Below, in pieces: positions 31,701 to 36,401 of a stretch of 40,861 nucleotides of DNA. The notes beneath the pieces were generated by a model, which saw only the letters and a list, made by a program, of their open reading frames with translations, was not told where the DNA came from and did no database searches. Source of the stretch: an uncultured Bacillota bacterium. Lineage in GTDB: Bacteria; Bacillota; Dehalobacteriia; UBA4068; UBA4997. The stretch is taken from NCBI GenBank assembly GCA_948907985.1, contig CAQWMM010000017.1:1-40861 (forward strand), in the 5' to 3' direction. The translations under genes were made by a program, and so were the position numbers. Position 1 is the stretch's first letter; every line of letters begins with the position of its first letter.

Positions 31701-33630
31701 CCTGGATATTAAAGACGGCGCTTCGGTAACCGTTGGCGGCGAGAACGGCAAGCCGGCTACCACTATTACTGCGCCGGAAGATAAAAAAGACGGCGAGGGC
31801 AACACCACCAAGCCCGGCAGCACCACCGTTACCCCCAAGGACGATGGCAGCGTTGACGTGGGCGAGGGCGGCAAAGTTACCACCGGCGGCGTAAATGGCG
31901 AGGGCGGAACCCCGATTACCCTGCCGGCCGGCGGCAATGTGCAGCCGGAAGACGGCACGATTAAACCTACTGATAATATTATTGCGGCCGGCGAGGATAA
32001 GGATGGCGACGGCGTGCCGGATACGGTGATTATCCTGCCGGAGAGTAACCCGACAATTACCCCGGACGAAAAAGGCAACATCACTCTGCCCGGCGGCAGC
32101 ACAATTAAAGACGGTTCTGACGAGGGCGGCGCCAGCGTAACCCTGCCGGAGGGCGGCGAAATCACCCCGGGCGGTGTTAAACCCAGCGGCGACGGTTCGC
32201 TGACGGTTAAAGGCGAGGACGGCCAGCCGGATACCAGCGTTAAACTGCCGGAGGGCGGCGCGATTAACGGCGACGGCCAGGGCGGCCTGACGGTGCCCGA
32301 GGGTACGGAAGTTAAAAAAGATGGCGAAAATACCCCCAGCGTTATTGTGGGCGAGAATGGCGCGGCTGTGGATAAAGACGGCAATGTGATTCTGCCTGAG
32401 GGCGGTTCTGCCAAGGTTGATGATTTGACGGTGGAAACGCCCCAGGGCGGCAAGGTAGACACCGCCGACGGCAGCACCACCGCGCCAGTGATTGTGGTAA
32501 ACGGTATTAAAGTTACCCCGGCGGCCGGCAAGGATACGGTTACCACTGATAGAAACGGCAGCACGCCGGTTGGCCCTGGTTCGACAATCCAGAAAATTGA
32601 GCCTGCGGTTGGCCCGCTGGTTACGGTTGATAATGGCGAGGCCACTTTGGATAAGAGCGGCATTTTGACATTCCCCAACGGCGGTAGCATCAAAATTGAA
32701 AAAGACGGCGAGAGCACACCCCAAACTATTGCGCCCGGCGGCAAAGTTAATATTAACAACCTTGGCGGCGGCAGTACCGGCGGCAACCCTGGCGGCGGTT
32801 CCGGTCATAGCGGCGGCAACGGCGGTGGCAGCAATGTGAGCGTGCCCAACAATATTGAGGGCGGCAAGATCAGCATTTCGCCCTCCCGGCCGACAGCCGG
32901 CCAGACGGTTACCGTCAATGTAACCCCGAACGACGGCTATAAGCTGGACAAACTGATAATTACCGACAAGGACGGCAAGGATGTGCCGCCGACCAAGATC
33001 AATGACGATAAGTATACCTTTGTGATGCCCGGCGTTAAAGTTACGGTTACGCCGATATTTGTGAAAGACAAAACTGACGCAACCAAGCCGGCGGAGCAGC
33101 CGCAGGGTTTCCCGGACGTGCCGGCGGACGCCTGGTTTGCGGAATATGTGAACTATGTGGCGGAGCATGGGCTGATGCAGGGTTATGCGGACGGGCGTTT
33201 CGGCCCGAACGACAGCACCACACGCGGCCAGATTGTAACCATCCTGTACCGTCAGGAGGGCGAGCCGGCAGTTAGCGCGATGAGCGGCTTTGCTGATGTG
33301 GCCGATAGTCAGTATTATGCCAAGGCGGTGGCCTGGGGCGCGGCAAACGGCATTGTTAAAGGTTATAGTGAAACGCAGTTTGGCCCGGAGGATAATATCA
33401 CCCGCGAGCAGCTGGCGGCCATTCTTTGGCGTTATGTTGGCAGCCCGCAGGCCAGTGCGGAACTGAACTTTACGGACAGCGCTAAAGTGAGCGCCTATGC
33501 ACAGACGGCCATAGAATGGGCGGTAAGCAGCGGTTTAATGCGGGGCGATGAGAATAATACTCTGAACCCGCAGGGTCAGGCTACCAGAGCTGAAGTTGCT
33601 GCGATGCTGGTGAGATATTTGAATAAATAA
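25732..33630 (+). CDS. Giant SLH-anchored surface protein with beta-helix, Ig-like modules and Gly/Asp-rich repeat stalk
   Basis: The 2632-residue protein starts with a signal peptide (KKRKS, then a hydrophobic run ending VSA near 37). Two related cassettes follow. Each begins HPVCGTSCTH (residues 98 and 658), passes through GNYYLT and LCLNGHTI, and enters a right-handed beta-helix. The second helix (about 680-1125) has repeated GNTA and GGGVY units like polymorphic membrane protein repeats. Four Ig-like modules ending TYYFWCEIT or similar lie at about 452-537, 550-640, 1140-1233 and 1240-1337. From about 1354 to 2350 the chain is short repeats (LPEGG, VPGGT, DGTVDV) with DxDGDGxxD loops. A divergent InlB-type repeat (2377-2445) precedes three SLH domains (2460-2632) that bind cell-wall polymer. 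ATG 25732 is chosen over GTG 25702 because AAAGGGG lies upstream and the signal peptide then starts normally. Likely adhesin or S-layer-associated. Confidence 0.9.
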   Translation: MMKNEIFKKRKSVWAALAFCLCLGLGLLLGLGQVSAMADEANAAANPTDGATAGAGQAVQAVQAGQAEQAAPDDPVYKGLPDVALLFMRAGDGEHANHPVCGTSCTHDGAHGDSIEWQPLTRDAIEKLTGHVLPAGNYYLTGDIGTLDSNNGNDCLKDSIKIANGSTVNLCLNGHTIYYYDNEFNYDNRIGFINVENGATFNLSDCQSGGGISANKNSIEFDVVYVYGTFNMYGGTLRAKKTFNSDNGTYRAAVYAVGQSESSKAEVHIYGGKIHTANLENNAALGLQGYATAVVEGAAILGGYAEDKYCTGIFVPYIQDSGISGKWPEITVKGTGTIQGIRVACGKVILQGSPAIAESNYKSMFEPECYNISMEHPNCLLDIENLNEPARPYKLFFHQYNLNGAAFTTPNSTTKIDYFEFVGFDSALQDMELTEAKDHAVWLMPKGKTPPEPLDIPSDQPQQNGNVITLTGVTGGSGSYTYQWYYNTNKDSYDNGTKTGSNSSTCTIPSLDPGTYYFWCEVTDDNDSTTTEKVEVIISGGENPPTPGGDTPTINIQPSASSVGESPVGKDLTVSADGENLTYQWKYSTDPEASTATNVTLNGTGATCTIPDLPAGTYYFWCEITNDNGQTTTEKVEVVIPEKKGEVVDPGDTNHNEHPVCGTSCTHAGAHSSEKWEPWNETDSLPAQAGNYYLTQDVTLPDGQQWKVNNNIKLCLNGHTISGKMTESGQDLIEVRYNNATLTLCDCKRVGQITLEEPDSPLSSISKICIYSGCHLDMYGCTVTGFAQGIVVDSFGYANINDCTIKENTSYGIKLASESKDISINNCIIKDNSYQGIYLNGTDGDVSINNTKISGNRSDSVNFGGGIYIQNVNTVTITGGEITGNTATSNGGGVYIDNSSSSSYRKNEITLSGVEISGNTATSGGGVYIPVATGNGIKYINFNDVKIFNNKATSTGGGIYAGATGLKLDNVKINNNTVTGNEGKGGGVYADGTDLALTNVEITGNTVKGNGGGLYYEFGTNSDLDFTADNSTGRSKVIIYGNKAGNKPSNLYMLVDTYNQDHVRNTKFNGRANLTEGSRIGVTYVGTSNSTIHYPAAIGQDYSGETNRKYFSSDNAAYHIEFNSETHCLQLAEGPATLAIDTQPTAPSVGEGESMAGKDITVTVTGVEELKYQWYDNGTTNSNNGGTAISGATDFSYTISAGLGEGTHYIYCEITDGTGAKVKTEPVLIVIKGGSETPGGNKPNVTTQPSAPDVPTGESPVGKEITVTATGTGEMTYQWKYSQNPNGGTGTNVSNDNGGNTKVCKIPDLPAGTYYFWCEITDENGTTKTDIIAIIIPEKKGEVLNPGENIETPGGTVERDENGDVTIKDENGNNTTITTPDDNKKGDVTVDPDTGDTTVPGGSTVSGKDPEKPNDKTPDVVIGDKGGTVTPGGEVKIPEGGTANVGGETDPTTGNTTGGTTITGGEGGTTVTPKDDGTVDVGEGGSVKTDPTTGDKGGTEIVLPEGGNVNPDDGSVTPGKDDDGKQIAGVDTNGDGNVDTLIIVPKDENGEDGKITPNGNGGVDLPKNTEIEGGNGGGSGEGGASVTLPDGGEVTPEGGVKPEGGNATTGEDGKTNVKLPEGGEIKGDGEGGLEVPGGTTIKNGENGSEITVGGENGENGGTLNKDGGVDLPEGGKATVDNGDGKPKTEITGGEGGSTIKPNPDGTTDVSGGTTVKTGEDGTEVTVGDKNKPDGGNSGTVDKNGNIELPGGGSATITDGGETPGGDKGSQTTITVPEGENGGGTIKPGTDGNVDVPDGSKVKTEIPGGTGDDKDSTEIILPNGGGVNKDGTITPGTDEDGKQIAGVDTDGDGNVDTLIIVPKDENGEDGKIKPNDKGGVDVPKGTEISNGSEDGENTGDKVVIGDKGGSVDNKGGVDLPGGGSATITPPDKPKTEITAGENGGKVKPNPNGGVDVSGQGTTVQVGGDDDTNKKPPITVDDKGATVNPDGTLDIKDGASVTVGGENGKPATTITAPEDKKDGEGNTTKPGSTTVTPKDDGSVDVGEGGKVTTGGVNGEGGTPITLPAGGNVQPEDGTIKPTDNIIAAGEDKDGDGVPDTVIILPESNPTITPDEKGNITLPGGSTIKDGSDEGGASVTLPEGGEITPGGVKPSGDGSLTVKGEDGQPDTSVKLPEGGAINGDGQGGLTVPEGTEVKKDGENTPSVIVGENGAAVDKDGNVILPEGGSAKVDDLTVETPQGGKVDTADGSTTAPVIVVNGIKVTPAAGKDTVTTDRNGSTPVGPGSTIQKIEPAVGPLVTVDNGEATLDKSGILTFPNGGSIKIEKDGESTPQTIAPGGKVNINNLGGGSTGGNPGGGSGHSGGNGGGSNVSVPNNIEGGKISISPSRPTAGQTVTVNVTPNDGYKLDKLIITDKDGKDVPPTKINDDKYTFVMPGVKVTVTPIFVKDKTDATKPAEQPQGFPDVPADAWFAEYVNYVAEHGLMQGYADGRFGPNDSTTRGQIVTILYRQEGEPAVSAMSGFADVADSQYYAKAVAWGAANGIVKGYSETQFGPEDNITREQLAAILWRYVGSPQASAELNFTDSAKVSAYAQTAIEWAVSSGLMRGDENNTLNPQGQATRAEVAAMLVRYLNK
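30298..30397 (+). repeat. Near-identical 100-bp repeat, copy 1, within the surface-protein gene
   Basis: This block matches 31246-31345 at 96 of 100 bases by my count. It encodes GKQIAGVDTNGDGNVDT and then LIIVPKDENGEDGKI. A weaker third version lies near 31985-32060 (DKDGDGVPDT, VIILPE). The high identity points to recent duplication. Confidence 0.88.
31246..31345 (+). repeat. Near-identical 100-bp repeat, copy 2, within the surface-protein gene
   Basis: Partner of 30298-30397. It encodes GKQIAGVDTDGDGNVDT and then the same LIIVPKDENGEDGKI. The four differences include an Asn-to-Asp change in the putative calcium loop. Confidence 0.88.
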
Positions 33631-33646
33631 ACGCTAATTAAAAAAA

Positions 33647-33690
33647 GGGCCGAACTTTGCTGCAAAATATTGCAGTGGGTTTGGCTCTTT
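33647..33690 (+). terminator. Terminator after the surface-protein gene
   Basis: A stem pairs GGGCCGAAC with GTTTGGCTC (with wobbles) and an inner CTGCAA/TTGCAG, then runs into TTTATATT. It lies 17 bp after the stop. Confidence 0.75.
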
Positions 33691-33703
33691 ATATTATTCT
33701 TGG

Positions 33704-33901
33704 TTGGACAGTTTCGGTTATTGCTATTGTGGCCTTGTTTTTGTTTTATGGCTGCAATATGATTATACCTCTACCACCGAATATTCTGGCGTTTATAATA
33801 TCACCGATTCACAGGGCAACGTGATTACGTCGGATTTGGCGCCAGATGATGTTATCCGTATTCTGACAGAGCTTAACAATGGCGACAGTACGCAGAACTA
33901 A
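33704..33901 (+). pseudogene. Small ORF, possibly a frameshifted lipoprotein or membrane protein
   Basis: The 65-codon frame from TTG 33704 has no convincing ribosome binding site. Its N-terminal part (GYCYCGLVFVLWLQ) looks odd. In the frame one base away, the same DNA reads as a clean hydrophobic helix with a lipobox-like end (VIAIVALFLFYGC), after which the 65-codon frame continues with a polar domain (YDYTSTTEYSGVYNITDSQGNV, EL). A single-base shift near 33754-33760 would join them into one small lipoprotein. It may be a real gene with a frameshift, or two chance frames. Function unknown. Confidence 0.35.
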
Positions 33902-33918
33902 AACAAGGACGCGACGCA

Positions 33919-34164
33919 GTGGGCAAAGCAAGGGTACGCGCACCCGAAAGTCTTAGCCAACTTTTGCGGTCTGATTGGGAAAAGATTATATCACAAGCGA
34001 ACCTTGGTTTGGAAGATACTGAAATTGCTGAAATGTATTTGCTGGATGCTATTCCGCAAATTGAAATTGGTGTTGCGCTTAATTTAACGCGCAGCACGGT
34101 TTCAAGACGGCTTTTAAATATACTGGATAAGGTGGAAAGAACGGCAAGAAAAATTGGTTTCTGA
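33919..34164 (+). CDS. Small helix-turn-helix protein of unknown function
   Basis: The 81-residue basic protein is predicted all-helical. The stretch LEDTEIAEMYLLDAIPQIEIGVALNLTRSTVSRRLLNIL (about 29-67) has the form of a helix-turn-helix, with NLTRSTVSRRL as the recognition helix, similar to sigma-factor region 4 or small phage-type regulators. GTG 33919 has AAGGA about nine bases upstream. It follows the uncertain small ORF by 17 bp and lies just left of the tRNA-Val. No specific family is recognised. Confidence 0.55.
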   Translation: MGKARVRAPESLSQLLRSDWEKIISQANLGLEDTEIAEMYLLDAIPQIEIGVALNLTRSTVSRRLLNILDKVERTARKIGF

Positions 34165-34264
34165 TTTGTTTTTGCAATAAGATAGTGTTACCTGCGGGTT
34201 ACCTATACAAAAATAAAGCCTGATTTTTGTAGACATTTGTATTTTTCATAAAGACATTTTGAGC

Positions 34265-34308
34265 AACAAAAACACCTTTTATCAATAGAGATAGCAGGTG
34301 TTTTATTA
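34265..34308. terminator. Terminator for tRNA-Val (and for the rightward small genes)
   Basis: AAAACACCT and AGGTGTTTT pair around a loop of about 19 nt, with T-runs on both strands. It lies immediately 3' of the leftward tRNA. Confidence 0.8.
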
Positions 34309-34315
34309 TTTTCTT

Positions 34316-34392
34316 TGGTGGAGACGGTTGGAATCGAACCAACGACCTCTTGCATGTCAAGCAAGCACTCTAACCGACTGAGCTACGCCTCC
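34316..34392 (-). tRNA. tRNA-Val (anticodon GAC), CCA encoded
   Basis: On the minus strand the gene folds into a full cloverleaf. The acceptor stem is GGAGGCG/CGTCTCC (one G-U), the anticodon arm CTTGC-TTGACAT-GCAAG, the T arm GTTGG-TTCGATT-CCAAC, and the discriminator A is followed by an encoded CCA. The anticodon GAC reads GUC (Val) codons. It is the last host-like gene before the integrase. Confidence 0.97.
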
Positions 34393-34408
34393 GTATGTTT
34401 ACTTTTAA

Positions 34409-34437
34409 AGTATAACACGCTGCAAGCCTTTAGTCAA
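34409..34437 (-). promoter_or_regulatory. Promoter of tRNA-Val
   Basis: On the minus strand TTGACT (34432-34437) and TATACT (34409-34414) have a 17-bp spacer, 17 bp before the tRNA 5' end. Because it is intact, the host/prophage junction should lie to the right of 34437. Confidence 0.85.
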
Positions 34438-34567
34438 GCAGCTTTTGACCGATTTTGTTACAATTTTATAAATTAACATTGTTTGTTTGTTGTGGACAGA
34501 TGTCAATAAAAATTAGTATATAATTGATTGTAGCTAACAAGCAGCAAACAAAAAGATAATTAGGATA

Positions 34568-35626
34568 TTACAATTTATTTACAGCATTTTGTAAATCTTT
34601 TATTTCTGTATGAGTATAATGTTTGGACATTTTGTAATTGCTGTGGCCAAGTAATTTTTCAATTTTTATTGGCGTTAATTCGGCTTTTTCACATAGGCTT
34701 GCGAATGTGTGGCGGCAGTTGTGGGGCGTCATATTGTTTATGTTCAGCTTTTTCAAACAAGGTTGCCATACAAAGGTGCGATAATAATTGGCCGTAACGC
34801 GTTTGTTTTTTAAGGAGTATAGTGTTGGATTTTTGTCTGCGGCCAGCGCGTTTATGTATGGTTGGATTTTAGGGTGGAGCGGCACAATGCGGTTTTTGCC
34901 GGCCTCTGTTTTTAAGCCGCCTTGCAATCCGATGATGTTCTGCTGCTCATCGCGCACCAGCGAAAATGGATTGGTTAACTGTAAAAACTCGCTGATGCGG
35001 AAACCGGTATAGCACAATATTAAAATGCTGGCAAAGTGCAAGGGCTGACCGGTGCGTAATTCTTCCAAGGCTAAATCTTCAATCTGTCGCAGTTGTAGAT
35101 CTGAAAAGATTTGTTTTTCTATGGTTGTTTTGTTTTTAGCCGAAACTTCAATAAATTGTGCATAATTTTTTTTAACAATATCGTTTTGTAACGCATATTT
35201 GAACAGTTGTCCTGCTAAGGTTTTGATTTTTTGCAGGCTGGAAATTGACATATTCGAGTTGTCATCTATGATTTTTTGCAGTTGGGCGGTCCTAATATTG
35301 ATTATTGGTATATTGGCTAAACTGACAAATTTTAACCAGGCGGCTTGATTGCACTGGACGGCTTGTTTAGAAAGTTGCGGATATTTTTTGCTGCTCCAGT
35401 CATTATAAATCTGCTCTAACGTCATATCTGACTTAATTACTATGCCGTTAGTATTGTAGTCAGCCAGGACTTGCATAGCCTCTTTGCGCGTTGTATAATA
35501 ACCGATAATTTGTCGCTTTTGTTTGCCGGTTGATTCATCATAGCCTATGGTGATACTGGCGGCGAATGGCCGGCGGCGTTTGCCAGAAAGTTTGTAAACA
35601 GATCCGTAACCGTTAGGATTTCTCAT
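34568..35626 (-). CDS. int: Tyrosine-type phage integrase
   Basis: The 352-residue protein integrates and excises the element. An N-terminal AP2-like arm-binding part (YGSVYKLSGKRRRPFAASITIGYDE, about 5-60) and a SAM-like core-binding domain (about 65-155) precede the catalytic domain. The active site is visible: Arg in LCYTGFRISEFL, the HNCRH box (His-x-x-Arg), the LGH box, and Tyr in SKHYTH near the C-terminus. GGAG lies nine bases before the ATG. Upstream is a long inverted repeat with a micro-ORF. The gene ends 175 bp from the 5' end of tRNA-Val. Confidence 0.95.
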   Translation of the reverse strand: MRNPNGYGSVYKLSGKRRRPFAASITIGYDESTGKQKRQIIGYYTTRKEAMQVLADYNTNGIVIKSDMTLEQIYNDWSSKKYPQLSKQAVQCNQAAWLKFVSLANIPIINIRTAQLQKIIDDNSNMSISSLQKIKTLAGQLFKYALQNDIVKKNYAQFIEVSAKNKTTIEKQIFSDLQLRQIEDLALEELRTGQPLHFASILILCYTGFRISEFLQLTNPFSLVRDEQQNIIGLQGGLKTEAGKNRIVPLHPKIQPYINALAADKNPTLYSLKNKRVTANYYRTFVWQPCLKKLNINNMTPHNCRHTFASLCEKAELTPIKIEKLLGHSNYKMSKHYTHTEIKDLQNAVNKL

Positions 35627-35663
35627 AAAAAAACACTCCTTTTTTCAAAATAGGTATAGAAAT

Positions 35664-35717
35664 TTAGGAGTGAATGTGATATACTTTAACTTGCGAGGTT
35701 GAGTATATCATATTCAT
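35664..35717 (-). CDS. Possible 17-residue micro-ORF upstream of the integrase
   Basis: ATG at 35717 (minus strand) has AAGGAG ten bases upstream. It encodes MNMIYSTSQVKVYHIHS and a stop. The ORF coincides almost exactly with the 20-bp inverted repeat at 35666-35721, so it would begin and end inside the hairpin arms. This could be a leader peptide for integrase expression or chance coding in a dyad. Confidence 0.35.
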   Translation of the reverse strand: MNMIYSTSQVKVYHIHS

Positions 35718-35721
35718 TCCT
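35666..35721. repeat. 20-bp inverted repeat upstream of the integrase gene
   Basis: Arms at 35666-35685 and 35702-35721 are complementary at 18 of 20 positions; the other two are G-T and would pair as G-U in RNA. The loop is 16 nt. It could be an integrase/excisionase binding region, a repressor operator, or an RNA hairpin controlling int. Confidence 0.8.
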
Positions 35722-35730
35722 TTATTGCTC

Positions 35731-35759
35731 CTTGTTCTGGTTGCAGCCAGGGCAGGGGG
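35731..35759. repeat. Intergenic direct repeat, copy 1 (after the Uma2 gene)
   Basis: This 29-bp element (CTTGTTCTGGTTGCAGCCAG onward to GGCAGGGGG) is identical at 27 of 29 positions to 36366-36394. Each copy lies eight to ten bases beyond the stop codon of a leftward gene and can form a CTGG/CCAG hairpin. Confidence 0.85.
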
Positions 35760-35768
35760 CTTTTTTTG

Positions 35769-36341
35769 TTATATAGTTCGTTCAAAAACATCCTCCAGTT
35801 TGATTATCAGGTCATCATAAAGGCTGCACTTGAACTCTGTAACAATAGCTGCTTTTTCTTCCTCGGTCATTTTATTTAGCAGGTAGTCTGGGTGAATAAC
35901 GTAAACATCATTTAATGTAAATTGTCCATTTACTAATAAATATTGCTCTATTGATTTGTTGTTTGTGTCTACAATCCAATACTCCTTAACGCCGGCTTTT
36001 TCATAGGCGCTTTTTTTATATCCTTTATCTCTTTTTAACGTGCTAGGGGATAGTACTTCTACAACCAAGTCAGGCGCGCCATAAACGCCATCGGGCTTGA
36101 TTTTGTTGTTATCGCAAACAATCATCATATCAGGCTCAAAACGATCTTTTGGGGATAAATATAAATCAAATCCATCCATAAAGGGGGTACATTTTTTACC
36201 CTTTAGATAGTTGTTGAAAATAGTATATATATTTCCGGCAGCGTGAAAATGGTTTGCGGTTGGACTGGGCGACATCATAACGATTTGACCGTCGATCAGT
36301 TCATCGTAGATTTCTTCTTCAAAAGCTAAATTTGTATTCAT
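35769..36341 (-). CDS. Uma2-family (DUF820) putative restriction-endonuclease-fold protein
   Basis: The 190-residue protein has the PD-(D/E)xK-type signature of Uma2: DGQIVMMSPSPTANHFHAAG near the N-terminus, RFEPDMMIVCD with the acidic PD, then GAPDLVVEVLSPSTLKRDKGYKKSAYEKAGVKEYWIVD, in which the Glu-Val, the Asp and the Lys form the nuclease-like core. The biological role of Uma2 proteins is unsettled; they are abundant in cyanobacteria and occasionally found in mobile elements. GGAAA lies upstream of the ATG. It sits between the integrase and the T5orf172 gene, in the accessory part of the lysogeny module. Confidence 0.85.
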   Translation of the reverse strand: MNTNLAFEEEIYDELIDGQIVMMSPSPTANHFHAAGNIYTIFNNYLKGKKCTPFMDGFDLYLSPKDRFEPDMMIVCDNNKIKPDGVYGAPDLVVEVLSPSTLKRDKGYKKSAYEKAGVKEYWIVDTNNKSIEQYLLVNGQFTLNDVYVIHPDYLLNKMTEEEKAAIVTEFKCSLYDDLIIKLEDVFERTI

Positions 36342-36365
36342 ATTAAAATTTTCCTTTCTTTGCTT

Positions 36366-36394
36366 CTTGCTCTGGTTGCCGCCAGGGCAGGGGG
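36366..36394. repeat. Intergenic direct repeat, copy 2 (after the T5orf172 gene)
   Basis: Partner of 35731-35759, with two substitutions. It fills the gap between the stop of the T5orf172 gene and the ribosome binding site of the Uma2 gene. Confidence 0.85.
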
Positions 36395-36401
36395 ATTCGT
36401 T

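Noticed and set aside
28801..33168. A 1455-codon open frame on the minus strand opposite the surface-protein gene (with two more long antisense frames at 29673-31562 and 31602-32786)
   Set aside because: They arise from the biased Gly/Asp/Thr codons of the repeat region. The product is low-complexity Ala/Asn/Ile/Arg text without start signals or domains, while the plus strand has a signal peptide, Ig-like modules and SLH domains.
25732..33630. CRISPR-like or satellite array suggested by the repeated GGCGGC-rich DNA
   Set aside because: Repeats are irregular in length, keep the reading frame and encode protein repeats. There are no unique spacers of constant size and no cas genes.
33919..34164. 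First gene of the prophage, left of the tRNA
   Set aside because: The intact tRNA and its promoter lie between this gene and the integrase, and base composition changes only after the tRNA. It might be from an older insertion, but nothing ties it to this prophage.
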